A DNA stretch of 54,666 nucleotides. Origin: an uncultured Kangiella sp. (GTDB lineage Bacteria > Pseudomonadota > Gammaproteobacteria > Enterobacterales > Kangiellaceae). The translations under genes were made by a program, and so were the position numbers. Below, piece by piece: positions 45,098 to 54,666 of the stretch (position 1 is the stretch's first letter; every line of letters begins with the position of its first letter). The DNA lies in NCBI GenBank assembly GCA_950096615.1, contig CATNCP010000016.1, forward strand, positions 1 through 54,666. Reading direction: 5' to 3'. The notes under the pieces were generated by a model that had not been told where the DNA came from, did no database searches, and saw only the letters and a list, made by a program, of their open reading frames with translations.

Positions 45098-45172
45098 TGC
45101 TAGGCGAAAACTCACGCAAAGAAGGAGTGTACAAAATGTACATGCCTGATTGAGCAAGTTTCCAACACCGCA
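45098..45172 (+). repeat. ERIC-like intergenic palindromic repeat, copy B
   Basis: The core AGTGTAC-N4-GTACATG has a perfect central dyad TGTACA-AAA-TGTACA (45128-45142). Left end TGCTAGGCGAAAA; right end AACACCGCA. The arms pair imperfectly. It lies 31 bp past the guaA stop, in the same orientation and relative position as copies A and C. The rest of the 44906-45203 spacer holds the tadA upstream region and no gene. Confidence 0.7.
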
Positions 45173-45203
45173 GAAGTTGAAAAAAATATGTTTATTTTGC
45201 TAA

Positions 45204-46781
45204 TTACTCCCACTCAATGGTTGCTGGCGGCTTCGATGAAATATCATAAGTAACCCTAGAAATCCCATCGACCTCGTTAATAATTCTGCCAGAAACCAAC
45301 TCTAAGAACTCATACGGCAGGTGTGCCCAACGAGCAGTCATAAAGTCGATAGTTTCTACCGCACGCAGCGCAACCACATAATCATACTTACGACCGTCGC
45401 CCATAACCCCTACAGAACGCACTGGCAGGAATACGGTAAACGACTGACTGGTTTTATGATACAGGTCATGCTTGTACAACTCTTCGATAAAGATTGCGTC
45501 TGCACGACGTAGGAGATCAGCGTACTCCTTCTTCACTTCACCCAATATTCTGACGCCTAAGCCAGGTCCTGGGAAAGGATGGCGATAAAGCATGTCATAC
45601 GGCAAACCAAGCTCTAAACCAATTTTACGCACTTCGTCTTTAAACAACTCGCGCAAAGGTTCGACGAGTTTAAGCTCCATCGTTTCTGGTAAGCCACCTA
45701 CATTGTGGTGCGATTTAATAACGTGCGCCTTGCCTGTTTTAGCGCCAGCAGACTCAATAACGTCAGGGTAGATTGTGCCTTGCGCAAGCCACTTAGCATT
45801 GGTTAACTTTTTAGATTCTTCATCAAAAATATCAACGAATACTTTACCGATAATTTTGCGTTTCGCTTCAGGTTCGTCGACGCCTTTCAGCTCACTTAAG
45901 AAACGGTCCTCTGCGTCAATACGAATAATATTCAAACCAAAGTTATCACCAAACATCGCCATAACTTGGTCAGCTTCATTCAAACGCAGTAAGCCGTTAT
46001 CAACAAAAACACAGGTTAATTTATCGCCAATTGCACGGTGCAAAAGCATCGCGGTTACTGATGAGTCAACGCCGCCCGATAAGCCTAAGACAACCTCATC
46101 ATCACCAACCTGCTCTTTAATCTGCTCAATAGCATCATCGATAATATTTTCGGCAGTCCACAAGCGTTCGCAACCACAAATCTCAGTGACGAAACGCTCT
46201 AGCATGCGCCCACCCTGCTTAGTGTGCGTGACCTCTGCGTGGAATTGGATACCATAAAAAGGTTTTTCTTTATGGGCCATTGCAGCGATCGGTGCATTAT
46301 CGCTTGAGGCAATGACTTCAAAGCTTTCTGGAACTTCTAAAACTTTGTCACCATGACTCATCCAGACGTCGAGTAATGCCTTACCTTCGGTATTGAATCG
46401 GTCTTCGATACCATCCAACAGTGCATTTGGTGTATTGATAAACACTTCGGCGTAACCAAACTCACGCTTGTCAGAGCCACCAACTTTACCGCCAAACTGA
46501 TACGCCATGGTCTGCATACCATAGCAAATACCAAGTACTGGAATATCTAATTCAAACACTAGCTCCGGCGCTCTTGGTGTACCTTCGCCTGATACAGATT
46601 CAGGTCCACCCGACAAGATAATTCCTTGTGGATTGAACTCGCGAACGTACTCGTCGCTAACATCAAAAGGCACCAACTCACAGTAAACACCAATTTCACG
46701 AACTCGACGCGCGATAAGCTGTGTGTACTGAGAACCAAAGTCCAAAATCAATATACGATGATCATGAATATCTGTTTGCAT
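45204..46781 (-). CDS. guaA: GMP synthase (glutamine-hydrolysing)
   Basis: Makes GMP from XMP, ATP and glutamine. 525 aa, as in E. coli. Class I amidotransferase domain with nucleophile C86 (GICYGMQ) and H180/E182 (HAEVTHT). The ATP pyrophosphatase P-loop LSGGVDSS is at 233-240, and the C-terminal dimerisation domain ends PPATIEWE. guaB lies upstream on the same strand but is separated by a terminator (46845-46872) and an ERIC-like repeat, so guaA probably has its own promoter in 46782-46844, where a short CTCAT-N3-ATGAG dyad is found. Confidence 0.98.
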   Translation of the reverse strand: MQTDIHDHRILILDFGSQYTQLIARRVREIGVYCELVPFDVSDEYVREFNPQGIILSGGPESVSGEGTPRAPELVFELDIPVLGICYGMQTMAYQFGGKVGGSDKREFGYAEVFINTPNALLDGIEDRFNTEGKALLDVWMSHGDKVLEVPESFEVIASSDNAPIAAMAHKEKPFYGIQFHAEVTHTKQGGRMLERFVTEICGCERLWTAENIIDDAIEQIKEQVGDDEVVLGLSGGVDSSVTAMLLHRAIGDKLTCVFVDNGLLRLNEADQVMAMFGDNFGLNIIRIDAEDRFLSELKGVDEPEAKRKIIGKVFVDIFDEESKKLTNAKWLAQGTIYPDVIESAGAKTGKAHVIKSHHNVGGLPETMELKLVEPLRELFKDEVRKIGLELGLPYDMLYRHPFPGPGLGVRILGEVKKEYADLLRRADAIFIEELYKHDLYHKTSQSFTVFLPVRSVGVMGDGRKYDYVVALRAVETIDFMTARWAHLPYEFLELVSGRIINEVDGISRVTYDISSKPPATIEWE

Positions 46782-46844
46782 CTTCTTACCTTTCTAGGTT
46801 AGCTACTCATACTATGAGATAAACTCCCACAGTTGAAAAAAATC

Positions 46845-46872
46845 AAAAAGCCGCAGTAAAATTCTGCGGCTT
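46845..46872 (-). terminator. Intrinsic terminator between guaB and guaA
   Basis: The stem AAGCCGCAG (46848-46856) pairs with CTGCGGCTT (46864-46872), 7-nt loop, and U residues follow on the minus strand. It lies about 175 bp past the guaB stop, beyond the ERIC-like repeat, and about 64 bp before the guaA start, so it should uncouple guaA from guaB. Confidence 0.85.
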
Positions 46873-46945
46873 CGTTTACCCGTCTTTATTTAGGTCGAAT
46901 AATTCGTAGTTTTCAAACCACGCCTTTTGCAAACTAAAGTTTTCG

Positions 46946-47023
46946 AGAGCGAGGCAGAACTTTACGAAACTGCGCAGTTTACTGAAGTAAATGAGCATGA
47001 TTGAGTAAAGTTCTAACAATGCT
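46946..47023 (+). repeat. ERIC-like intergenic palindromic repeat, copy C
   Basis: The core AGTTTAC-N4-GTAAATGA is identical in form to copy A, with inner arms AGAACTTTAC (46956-46965) and GTAAAGTTCT (47005-47014) as a perfect 10-bp inverted repeat. Left end AGCGAGGC; right end AACAATGCT. It lies 23 bp past the guaB stop, same orientation as the other two copies. Confidence 0.75.
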
Positions 47024-47046
47024 ATCGGACACTTTAGGCAGCAAAG

Positions 47047-48507
47047 TTATACACGATAGTTTGGTGCCTCTTTCGTAATCGAAACATCATGCACATGGCT
47101 CTCGCTCATACCCGCACTTGTCACTCTGACAAACTGTGCTTTAGTACGAACATCTTCGATGGTTTCGCAGCCGGTTAGGCCCATACTAGAGCGTAAGCCA
47201 CCCATCATCTGATGGACAATCTGCGTCATGCTTCCTTTGTAGGGGACACGACCTTCAATACCTTCTGGAACTAATTTATCCGCTGCGTTCGAGCTTTGGA
47301 AGTAACGGTCCGCTGAGCTGTTCTTTTGCGACATAGCGCCTAATGAACCCATACCACGGTACGACTTGTACGAACGGCCTTGGTATAACTCAACTTCACC
47401 AGGTGCTTCTTCTGTACCCGCCAACATTGAGCCAACCATCACGCTGTAAGCACCAGCGGCAATCGCTTTACACATATCACCAGAGAAGCGGATACCGCCA
47501 TCAGCGATGAATGGAATACCTGTGCCTTCAAGTTCTTTGGCAACACTCGAGATCGCAGAGATTTGCGGAACGCCAACCCCTGTTACGATACGTGTTGTAC
47601 AGATAGAACCAGGACCGATACCGACTTTAACGCCATCAGCGCCAGCATCAACCAAAGCACGTGCACCAGCACCAGTAGCGACGTTACCGCCGATAACTTG
47701 CTTGTCAGGATAATTCTCTTTTACCCACTTAACACGGTCAAGAACGCCCTGCGAATGGCCATGAGAGGTATCCACAAGAATAATATCTACTCCAGCTTCT
47801 ACGATAGCTGATACACGATCAGGCGTTTCAGCACCGGTACCTACGGCAGCACCGACACGTAAATGACCATAGCGGTCTTTACAAGCGTTAGGTTTTGTTT
47901 CTGCGTTGTTGATATCTTTGACCGTGATCAAACCTTTCAGATCAAATTTATCATTTACAACTAACAACTTTTCGATTCGGTTGGTGTGCAATTTGTCCAA
48001 GATTTCTTCTTGGCTCGCACCTTCCTGAACGGTTACTAAGCGCTCTTTCGGGGTCATGACTGACGATACAGGTTGCCCATCACGAGTTTCAAAGCGAATG
48101 TCACGGTTAGTCACGATACCGACCAGCTGATCACCCTCTACCACCGGCATTCCTGAAATACCATGCTGCGCAGTCATTTGCTTTAACTGGCCAATGGTTG
48201 TGTCAGGAGTAACAGTAATGGGATCGCTAACGATACCGCTTTCGAATTTTTTCACGCGGCGAACATGTTCAGCTTGTTGCTCGATAGACATATTCTTGTG
48301 AATGAAGCCCATCCCACCTTCTTGCGCCAACGCAATAGCAAGACTTGATTCTGTCACAGTATCCATCGCGGCGGAAACAAGTGGAATATTTAGAGCGAAC
48401 TCACGGGTGATTTTAGTACGTAAATCAGCATCTGCTGGAAGGACTTTAGAATGTCCTGGTACTAATAAAACATCGTCAAAGGTTAGAGCTTCCTCTATAA
48501 TGCGCAT
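47047..48507 (-). CDS. guaB: Inosine-5'-monophosphate dehydrogenase
   Basis: Oxidises IMP to XMP, the committed step to GMP. I start at ATG 48507 ([20 protein letters not shown], 486 aa), which aligns with the family; a GTG at 48519 is possible but adds four residues with no gain. The catalytic barrel is interrupted by a CBS pair (about 92-205, [18 protein letters not shown] and [11 protein letters not shown]). The catalytic loop [15 protein letters not shown] has the active Cys near 304. C-terminal [10 protein letters not shown] and the flap region are present. Divergent from xseA. Confidence 0.98.
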   Translation of the reverse strand: MRIIEEALTFDDVLLVPGHSKVLPADADLRTKITREFALNIPLVSAAMDTVTESSLAIALAQEGGMGFIHKNMSIEQQAEHVRRVKKFESGIVSDPITVTPDTTIGQLKQMTAQHGISGMPVVEGDQLVGIVTNRDIRFETRDGQPVSSVMTPKERLVTVQEGASQEEILDKLHTNRIEKLLVVNDKFDLKGLITVKDINNAETKPNACKDRYGHLRVGAAVGTGAETPDRVSAIVEAGVDIILVDTSHGHSQGVLDRVKWVKENYPDKQVIGGNVATGAGARALVDAGADGVKVGIGPGSICTTRIVTGVGVPQISAISSVAKELEGTGIPFIADGGIRFSGDMCKAIAAGAYSVMVGSMLAGTEEAPGEVELYQGRSYKSYRGMGSLGAMSQKNSSADRYFQSSNAADKLVPEGIEGRVPYKGSMTQIVHQMMGGLRSSMGLTGCETIEDVRTKAQFVRVTSAGMSESHVHDVSITKEAPNYRV

Positions 48508-48562
48508 AGGGTGTACCACGTATTATTTAAGCGCCAGAGCGACAGGCACTGGCTAGATGAAG

Positions 48563-48579
48563 CGCGTTATTATAACGCG
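48563..48579 (-). promoter_or_regulatory. Palindrome over the predicted guaB -10
   Basis: CGCGTTAT-T-ATAACGCG, perfect 8-bp arms around one base. On the minus strand it contains TATAAT (48574-48569), a perfect -10 about 62 bp before the guaB ATG. The -35 is weak (TTACCT at 17 nt spacing). The dyad could be an operator blocking guaB; it does not match the PurR consensus. Confidence 0.5.
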
Positions 48580-48635
48580 TCTGTACTGCACAGGTAAATA
48601 GCTAAACTACTAAATAACCAATTTCAACTCATATT

Positions 48636-49985
48636 ATGATTAAACCGCTTTTAGAGCCGCAAGAACCAAACGAACAGCGTAAAGTTTATAGTGTCACCGA
48701 ACTGGCGCTCAACGTTCGTCGACAGCTAGAGAAAGAGATTGGGCAAATATGGATCAGCGGCGAAATCTCCAATTTAGCCACTCCGCGCTCAGGTCACTGG
48801 TACTTTACTTTAAAAGATTCAGATTCACAGCTTCGCTGTGCCATGTTTAAAAACCGTAATCGAAGCGTACGATTCACCCCAGAAGACGGCCAACAGGTAT
48901 TAATGCGCGCCAAAATTAGCTTGTATGAACCACGGGGCGATCTACAGCTTATCGGCGAATATATGGAGCCTGCTGGTGAAGGCGCTTTACAGATAGCCTT
49001 CAACCGCCTCAAACAGAAGCTGAACAATGAAGGATTATTTGATGAAGAGCTCAAGCGTCCGATTCCGAGCCTGCCGCGTACAATAGGCATCATCACCTCA
49101 CCAACAGGCGCGGCTATTCGTGACGTGTTAACGGTCTTAAAGCGCCGTATGCCACATGTGCCGGTCATTATATACCCCACTCAAGTCCAAGGCGAAAAAG
49201 CCGCAAAAAACATCATCGAACAGCTACGCGTTGCTAACGAGCGTGCAGAGTGTGACGTACTATTGGTCACACGTGGCGGTGGCTCACTAGAAGATATGTG
49301 GTGCTTTAACGATGAAAAACTGGCAAGAGCAATTGGTGCAAGTGACATTCCTGTAGTCTCTGCTGTTGGCCATGAAGTGGATACGTCAATCAGCGACTTA
49401 GTTGCCGATCTACGAGCGCCGACTCCTTCTGCGGCGGCAGAACTACTGGTTCCCAACCGTACGGACATTGCACACAAATTTCAAAGCCTAGAGCGACGAT
49501 TAGTTAATGAATTTCAGCACAAGCTCCAAATTCAGCAAGCTCGTCTGGATAAACTCAGCGCAAAAATTGTTCACCCGAAGCAGCGACTCGCACAAAGCCA
49601 AACCGACCTAGAGCGCTTGACTAAGCTACTGAACAGCGCTCAAAAGCGATACATAGAGAACAAAGTTGTAAGCCTTGAGAGCACTAGGGCTCGACTCACT
49701 AGCTATAAACCTCACAAGCACTTACAACAATCAAAAGATAAGTTACAGGCTCAGCAGAAACAGCTTCAACAAGCAGTCAATCAGCAGTTAAAAGAGTTTA
49801 GACAAGAGTTTGTGCTAATGGCACAAAAGCTCAACAATATCAGCCCTTTAGCTACACTAGAGCGTGGTTACACGCTAACCACTGATGACAACGGGAAAGC
49901 CTTAAGAAGCGCTAAATCGGCTAAAAAGGCGAAAGTATTGGTAACGAGATTTAGTGACGGAGAGGTAAGAAGTAAGCCTGAATAA
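48636..49985 (+). CDS. xseA: Exodeoxyribonuclease VII large subunit
   Basis: Large subunit of the single-strand exonuclease VII. 449 aa (E. coli 456). The N-terminal OB-fold (about 18-115) starts YSVTELALNVRRQLEKEIGQIWISGEISN-like sequence. The catalytic core contains GIITSPTGAAIRD, RGGGSLEDMWCFNDE and GHEVDTSISDLVADLRAPTPSAAAELL. A long coiled coil (about 275-400) and a beta C-terminus follow. Small subunit xseB is not in the window. Divergent from guaB, convergent with der. Confidence 0.96.
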   Translation: MIKPLLEPQEPNEQRKVYSVTELALNVRRQLEKEIGQIWISGEISNLATPRSGHWYFTLKDSDSQLRCAMFKNRNRSVRFTPEDGQQVLMRAKISLYEPRGDLQLIGEYMEPAGEGALQIAFNRLKQKLNNEGLFDEELKRPIPSLPRTIGIITSPTGAAIRDVLTVLKRRMPHVPVIIYPTQVQGEKAAKNIIEQLRVANERAECDVLLVTRGGGSLEDMWCFNDEKLARAIGASDIPVVSAVGHEVDTSISDLVADLRAPTPSAAAELLVPNRTDIAHKFQSLERRLVNEFQHKLQIQQARLDKLSAKIVHPKQRLAQSQTDLERLTKLLNSAQKRYIENKVVSLESTRARLTSYKPHKHLQQSKDKLQAQQKQLQQAVNQQLKEFRQEFVLMAQKLNNISPLATLERGYTLTTDDNGKALRSAKSAKKAKVLVTRFSDGEVRSKPE

Positions 49986-49997
49986 AGCTTACTTCTT
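49967..49997. other. Hairpin spanning the xseA stop codon
   Basis: A perfect 11-bp inverted repeat AAGAAGTAAGC (49967-49977) and GCTTACTTCTT (49987-49997) with a 9-nt loop that contains the TAA stop (49983-49985). No U-tract follows on the plus strand, so it is terminator-like only in part; it may stabilise or end the convergent xseA and der transcripts. Confidence 0.55.
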
Positions 49998-50015
49998 CAT
50001 TATTGGGCTCTAGAT

Positions 50016-51431
50016 TTACTTCTTGCCAAACTTTTTAATCGCGCGTTTTTTCTTTAGTCGCTGGCGGCGTGATAATTCACGGCTTTTATTCGTCTTATCG
50101 GCAAAAGGATTGTCGCCTTCTTTTGTTTCTAGGCGGATAGGGGTTCCGATAAGATTTAACTTCTTGCGGAAAAAGTTAATCAGATAGCGTTTATAGCTTT
50201 CTTGTAACTTGCTCACTTGCTTACCATGGATCACGATCAATGGCGGATTATGCCCACCAGGGTGCGCATAACGAAGCTTTATCCGTCGACCTTTAATTGC
50301 CGGTGGCTGGTGACGCTCATAAGCCTGCTCTAATAAACGTGTTAACTGAGATGCTGACATTTCGACTAATGCGCTTTCCCACGCTTCATCAACGGACTCC
50401 CAAAGGTGCCCGACATTAGAGCCGTGTAACGCTGAAATAAAGTGAATTCGGGCAAAATCGACAAAGCCTAAACGACGATCAATTTCCTGCTTAACCTCGT
50501 CACGCTCTTCTTCCGTCATGCCGTCCCATTTATTAATGGCAATTACCATAGAGCGACCGGCATCAATAATATGGCTGACTAGGCTTAGGTCCTGATCCGT
50601 AATAGGCTCACGGGCATCCATCACCATCACAACAACGTTAGCATCGCCAATGGCCTGCAACGTTTTAAGCACAGAGAACTTTTCAACCGTTTCTTTAACT
50701 TTGCCTCGGCGGCGTACTCCAGCTGTGTCAATCAGCGTGTAAGGCTTGCCTCGACGCTCCATTTCGATATAGATACTATCGCGTGTCGTTCCGGGCATAT
50801 CAAACACCACGACCCGCTCCTCACCTAAGAAGCGGTTAATGAGAGTCGATTTACCCACATTCGGGCGACCAACTACAGCTAGCTTTAAGCCACGAGCTTG
50901 CAGCTCTTCAATGGTTTGCTCGTCTTCGCTAGTAGGAGTTATGTCTAAGTTTTCTAAGACTTGGTCGATCAGGGTCGATACGCCTCGGCCATGCTCGGCA
51001 GCAATGCCTAAGATATTGCTGTATCCAAAACTGTAATACTCAGCTAACGCCGCATCAGCATGGACACCATCAACTTTATTGACCACTAGAATCACTGGTT
51101 TTTGTTGACGACGCAACTGCTCAGCAACATACTCGTCGGCTGCTGTCATGCCTGTTCTGGCATCCACCAAGAACAACACAATATCGGCTTCTTCGACTGC
51201 TTGTAGCGATTGTTTCGCCATAAGGTCATCAATGCCCTCTTCGTCACCAGCGATACCACCAGTGTCAACGACGATAAAAGGCTGACCTTTTAACTTAGCT
51301 TGTCCGTATTGACGATCTCGAGTTAAACCAGGAAGGTTAGCTACAAGGGCATCGCGCGACTTAGTCAGTCGATTGAATAACGTAGATTTGCCGACGTTGG
51401 GACGACCAACGAGCGCGATAACAGGAAGCAT
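50016..51431 (-). CDS. der: Ribosome-assembly GTPase Der (EngA)
   Basis: Essential double-GTPase for 50S assembly. 471 aa. The first G domain has [14 protein letters not shown] at about 8-21, DTGGI and NKVDG; the second has [14 protein letters not shown] at about 188-201, [11 protein letters not shown] and NKWDG. The KH-like C-terminal domain (about 355-445) contains [16 protein letters not shown] basic tail ([15 protein letters not shown]) ends the protein. It lies 5 bp after bamB in the hisS-yfgM-bamB-der order. Confidence 0.98.
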   Translation of the reverse strand: MLPVIALVGRPNVGKSTLFNRLTKSRDALVANLPGLTRDRQYGQAKLKGQPFIVVDTGGIAGDEEGIDDLMAKQSLQAVEEADIVLFLVDARTGMTAADEYVAEQLRRQQKPVILVVNKVDGVHADAALAEYYSFGYSNILGIAAEHGRGVSTLIDQVLENLDITPTSEDEQTIEELQARGLKLAVVGRPNVGKSTLINRFLGEERVVVFDMPGTTRDSIYIEMERRGKPYTLIDTAGVRRRGKVKETVEKFSVLKTLQAIGDANVVVMVMDAREPITDQDLSLVSHIIDAGRSMVIAINKWDGMTEEERDEVKQEIDRRLGFVDFARIHFISALHGSNVGHLWESVDEAWESALVEMSASQLTRLLEQAYERHQPPAIKGRRIKLRYAHPGGHNPPLIVIHGKQVSKLQESYKRYLINFFRKKLNLIGTPIRLETKEGDNPFADKTNKSRELSRRQRLKKKRAIKKFGKK

Positions 51432-51436
51432 AACAA

Positions 51437-52600
51437 TTACTCTTCGGAATCTTCTTCAACTTTGTTGAAGACATACATAAAGCCAAAACGGCTGGTTAGA
51501 ATCACTTCATCATCAGTGACGATTGGCTTGTGCGCAAAACCATAGTCATCTAAGTGATCACGCGCCACAATCTCACCAGTCGACTTATCTAAGAAGTGAA
51601 CATACCCTTCAAAGTCACCCAACACCAAATCATCACCTAGTTCTGCGGCTGCGGTAGGACTACGGTACTTCAACCCTTCTTGCTTCCAAGCAACGTCGCC
51701 AGTTGTGCGGTTAATAGCAACAACAGTGCCGTCAGTAGTAACCGCGTACACTCTTAGGGTATCGACCAACAAATCTTTTACCGTCGATAATTCTTCTCGC
51801 CACAAATAACGGCCATTGCTTAGATCCATCGCAATTGCATAGCCATTATAACCAGCGCCGTACAGCGTATCCCCGTATAAAACAGGTGTAGTATCCACGT
51901 CTACAATGCGAGAAATGTCGGAGCTACCTCGTGGCGATGAAACTCGTTGCTCCCACAATAAGTCACCTGAGTCTAAATTGAACGCAGCCAACTTACCATT
52001 AGCAAATCCAGTTAAAACAATACCGCTTGTCGTCAGTGGTGCCGACGTTCCGCGAATCGTTAAACTTGGTATGACGCGGTCGTAAAACCACTCCTGATCA
52101 CCATCAGTGCTGTCTAGCGCAAAGATTCTACCGTCTGCCGTTCTGACAACAACTTTAGTGCCTTCTATCGCTGGCTTTGCTAACACTTCACTCGACACGT
52201 CAGCACGCCATAGCTCAGAACCATCGTCAACATTTAGGACGATAACCTTGGCTTTTTTGGAGCCAATAGCAACTAACCCAGCGTTGGCACTGATACCGCC
52301 TGACAGTGGTTCATTAAGCTCAACTTCCCAGACAATATCGCCCGACTCACGATCAAACGCAGTTACCAATCCTTCAATATCGGCCGTAATGATGTAATCG
52401 TTCCAAACCGCCGGTGTTAAATCATTAAACTTATCATCAGCGCCTTCACCAACAGACTCGGACCAACGAACATCAATCTCGAACTGAGACTCTACATCTT
52501 CAAGTTCAGTTGGTTCATTGACGATCTCGTCTGAACAGGCTGCAAGCAATGCGCAAGCTGCTAATGAAGTTAGTAATTTAGACTTAACGTTTAGTGTCAT
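51437..52600 (-). CDS. bamB: Outer-membrane assembly lipoprotein BamB
   Basis: Lipoprotein of the BAM complex that aids folding of outer-membrane proteins. 387 aa. The signal peptide ends LLAACSDE, with lipidated Cys at about residue 22 followed by Ser. Eight-bladed PQQ-like propeller repeats are visible ([64 protein letters not shown] and others). It lies between yfgM and der, as is common. Confidence 0.96.
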   Translation of the reverse strand: MTLNVKSKLLTSLAACALLAACSDEIVNEPTELEDVESQFEIDVRWSESVGEGADDKFNDLTPAVWNDYIITADIEGLVTAFDRESGDIVWEVELNEPLSGGISANAGLVAIGSKKAKVIVLNVDDGSELWRADVSSEVLAKPAIEGTKVVVRTADGRIFALDSTDGDQEWFYDRVIPSLTIRGTSAPLTTSGIVLTGFANGKLAAFNLDSGDLLWEQRVSSPRGSSDISRIVDVDTTPVLYGDTLYGAGYNGYAIAMDLSNGRYLWREELSTVKDLLVDTLRVYAVTTDGTVVAINRTTGDVAWKQEGLKYRSPTAAAELGDDLVLGDFEGYVHFLDKSTGEIVARDHLDDYGFAHKPIVTDDEVILTSRFGFMYVFNKVEEDSEE

Positions 52601-52639
52601 ATTTTATCCCGTTGTAGAATACTCGATTCGTTTTATTAA

Positions 52640-53272
52640 TTATTTCTCGATTCCAAACTCAGATAGTCGCAATGCTAACAATGGGTGTGGCGCAGCCTGC
52701 GAACTATCGCGAGCTTGAATAAAGCTATTTTTAGCCGCCTCACGGTCGCCTTGCGCTAATTGGGCTTCACCCTTAACCAACAAAGCACTGGCTTTATATG
52801 CATCAGAAGTCACCGCATCAGCCTCAGCAATCGCTGCATCATACTGTTCTTGAGCTAACAAGATTCGAGCTAAACGAACCTGTGCTACAGGAGCAAAGGT
52901 CTTGTTACCTTGGTCAACAACCCAGCGTAATTGTTCCATAGCGCCATCAAAATTATCGCCAGAAACCTCAAGCTCAGCTAGCTTTAATGCCGCTAATGCT
53001 GCATATGTTGAACTGCTGAAGTCTTGCTTTAGTGTTTCAGCTTTCTCGACAAATTCAGTTTGATCATCACTTCCTGCCACAATACTGTTAAACGCTTCTG
53101 CGTATTGTGCAGAGGCTGCTTCAGCTTGTGAAACTTTATGATCTTTATAGTAGTCCCAACCGAAAATACCGCCAAAACCGATAACCGCCCCCAAAATAAT
53201 GGCTTTACCGTTTTCTTTCCAAAAGGTTTTTATCGCTTCGACCTGTTGTTCTTCTGTTTCATACTGAGCCAT
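52640..53272 (-). CDS. yfgM: YfgM-like TPR membrane protein
   Basis: Inner-membrane anchored periplasmic TPR protein, 210 aa. A cytoplasmic N-terminus (YETEEQQVEAIKTFWKENGKA) is followed by one TM (about 24-42, IILGAVIGFGGIFGWDYY) and TPR-like helices to the end. In E. coli YfgM (AncA) associates with PpiD at the SecYEG translocon and has been linked to stress signalling; the same role is assumed from family. Between hisS (19 bp) and bamB (39 bp). Confidence 0.93.
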   Translation of the reverse strand: MAQYETEEQQVEAIKTFWKENGKAIILGAVIGFGGIFGWDYYKDHKVSQAEAASAQYAEAFNSIVAGSDDQTEFVEKAETLKQDFSSSTYAALAALKLAELEVSGDNFDGAMEQLRWVVDQGNKTFAPVAQVRLARILLAQEQYDAAIAEADAVTSDAYKASALLVKGEAQLAQGDREAAKNSFIQARDSSQAAPHPLLALRLSEFGIEK

Positions 53273-53291
53273 TACTGGTCTCCTAACTCTA

Positions 53292-54566
53292 TTACTGTTT
53301 AATTAATGATTTCAGTTGTTCAGCCACATCCGACTGAGCTAACTGCAATTGTTCTTTTTGTTCGCGTAAGAATTTAACGCCTACTGTCTGTTCTTGCACT
53401 TCTTCTTCGCCAATAACTAGTGCTATATCTGCACCACTCTTATCAGCTCGCTTGAACTGTTTCTTGAAATTGCCGCCACCAAAATTATTACGTACTCTTA
53501 GTGAAGGTAATTCATCTCTTAGCTTTTCAGCTAACTGGATAGCATTAATCTCCGCAGTTTCGCCTAACGCTACCATATAAACATCTGCTAGCCTTGGCTT
53601 TATTGGCTCACTCTCTTCCAACAAAGCAACAATTCGCTCGATGCCCATCGCAAAACCACTGGCCGTGGTTGCATGACCACCTAGTTGCTCGGTCAAGCCG
53701 TCATAGCGACCACCTGCACATATAGTACCTTGAGCGCCTAGCTTATCAGTAATCCACTCAAATACTGTACGATTATAATAATCCAGACCTCGAACCAAGT
53801 TCGTATTCACTTGGTACTCAATGCCATTCGCCTCGAGAATTTTGCACAAAGTGTTAAAGTGCTCTTGAGACTCCTCGTCTAAATGCTCCGATAATTTTGG
53901 TGCATCTTTGACTAGCGCTTGCACCTCTGGATTCTTACTGTCCAAAATTCGCAATGGATTGGTGGTTAAGCGACGCTGACTATCTTCATCAAGCTGCTCT
54001 TTAATAGGCTCTAAAAAAGCTACTAATTTATCACGATAAGCAGCACGTGCTTCATTGGAACCTAAAGAATTAATCTCTAAACGTACCGAGTCCGCTAAAC
54101 CCAGTTCTTTCCAAAGGCGTGCGGTCATCAATATAAGTTCAGCATCAACATCAGCTGTAGCGATTCCAAAGGTCTCCACACCTAACTGATGGAACTGCCT
54201 ATAACGCCCCTTTTGTGGACGTTCATGGCGAAACATCGGTCCCATATACCACAAACGTTGCTCTTGGTTATAGAGTAACCCATGCTCAATGCCCGCTCGC
54301 ACACAACTTGCTGTACCTTCCGGACGCAAGGTTAAGCTATCACCATTGCGATCCTCGAACGTATACATCTCTTTCTCAACAATATCAGTCACTTCACCAA
54401 TAGAGCGCTTGAAAAGCTGAGTTTTCTCCACGATAGGCATACGAATTTCAGAGTAGCCATAACTCCCCATCAAACGACGGAGAATCGCCTCTAGCTTCTG
54501 CCAGTACGGAGTCTGTTCCGGCAAAGTATCGTTCATGCCGCGAATTGCTTGAATTTTTTGCGCCAA
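53292..54566 (-). CDS. hisS: Histidyl-tRNA synthetase
   Basis: Class II synthetase for tRNA-His. 424 aa, as in E. coli. The start is TTG 54566, where the family N-terminus [15 protein letters not shown] begins; the next ATG (RGMND) would remove the first strand. Motif 2 appears as [17 protein letters not shown], HisA box as AGGRYDGL, and motif 3 as FAMGIERI. The C-terminal anticodon domain spans about 325-424. First gene seen of hisS-yfgM-bamB-der. The remaining sequence to 54666 holds a 7-bp hairpin (54627-54651) and no gene. Confidence 0.97.
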   Translation of the reverse strand: MAQKIQAIRGMNDTLPEQTPYWQKLEAILRRLMGSYGYSEIRMPIVEKTQLFKRSIGEVTDIVEKEMYTFEDRNGDSLTLRPEGTASCVRAGIEHGLLYNQEQRLWYMGPMFRHERPQKGRYRQFHQLGVETFGIATADVDAELILMTARLWKELGLADSVRLEINSLGSNEARAAYRDKLVAFLEPIKEQLDEDSQRRLTTNPLRILDSKNPEVQALVKDAPKLSEHLDEESQEHFNTLCKILEANGIEYQVNTNLVRGLDYYNRTVFEWITDKLGAQGTICAGGRYDGLTEQLGGHATTASGFAMGIERIVALLEESEPIKPRLADVYMVALGETAEINAIQLAEKLRDELPSLRVRNNFGGGNFKKQFKRADKSGADIALVIGEEEVQEQTVGVKFLREQKEQLQLAQSDVAEQLKSLIKQ

Positions 54567-54666
54567 AATCTATCCCGATCCGTTCAAGTGATATTTTTTG
54601 TGAAAGTGCGAAATTATAGCGAATTTGGCGAAAAACAGTAGTTATTTCGCCGTTTTTTCAGAAATT

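Noticed and set aside
45775-46257. 160-codon plus-strand frame antisense to guaA
   Set aside because: Lies opposite conserved guaA motifs; Ser-rich shadow composition and no ribosome site.

Overview
The window looks like a core chromosomal segment of a marine, moderately AT-rich gammaproteobacterium. The family-level resemblance is strongest to Kangiella-like bacteria (fused aspartokinase/diaminopimelate decarboxylase, secreted M6 protease with a GlyGly-CTERM tail, DUF885 and DUF4785 proteins). This genus guess is inference. Gene order follows several blocks conserved across Gammaproteobacteria: rlmD/barA; xerD-dsbC-recJ; rpsP-rimM-trmD-rplS facing ffh and a ypjD-yfjD pair; lptF-lptG facing pepA-holC-valS; guaB-guaA; and xseA facing hisS-yfgM-bamB-der.

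Layout. 1-7.8 kb: rlmD, a PolB-like exonuclease, a periplasmic binding protein overlapping a BarA-type hybrid kinase, and mtaB. 7.9-13.6 kb: MscS channel, a lipoprotein, recJ, an Mth938-family protein, dsbC and xerD. 13.7-18 kb: the rplS/trmD/rimM/rpsP operon, a small Met/Cys-rich secreted protein and ffh. 18.2-22.8 kb: a three-gene membrane operon (CcsA-like, CNNM/CBS, RND/MMPL). 22.8-28.5 kb: a block of exported proteins on the minus strand: M6 protease, coupled lipoprotein, DUF4785 protein and lipase. 28.9-31.8 kb: tRNA-Leu(CAA), an XRE regulator with a membrane partner, and a DUF885 metallopeptidase. 31.9-41.6 kb: RDD protein, lptG/lptF, pepA, holC, a DUF6498-like membrane protein, a PmtA-like methyltransferase, valS and a small secreted protein. 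41.7-44.9 kb: lysAC with a regulatory leader, then tadA. 45.2-54.6 kb: guaA, guaB, xseA, der, bamB, yfgM and hisS.

The most striking element is upstream of the fused lysine-pathway gene. An unlisted 24-codon minus-strand ORF (44317-44391) has seven lysine codons. It is followed by a strong intrinsic terminator and by mutually exclusive complementary segments, the layout of classical ribosome-mediated transcription attenuation rather than of the usual lysine riboswitch. Its promoter places the predicted transcript start at or next to the leader AUG, so the leader may be read from a leaderless mRNA.

Other unexplained structure: three copies of an ERIC-like intergenic palindrome, each just 3' of a minus-strand gene (rlmD, guaA, guaB); a terminator whose U-tract is repeated four times as a 14-bp tandem array after rplS; a 15-bp-arm palindrome upstream of the XRE/membrane pair; and a REP-like palindrome ahead of tadA. 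No CRISPR array, prophage, insertion sequence or transposase was seen.
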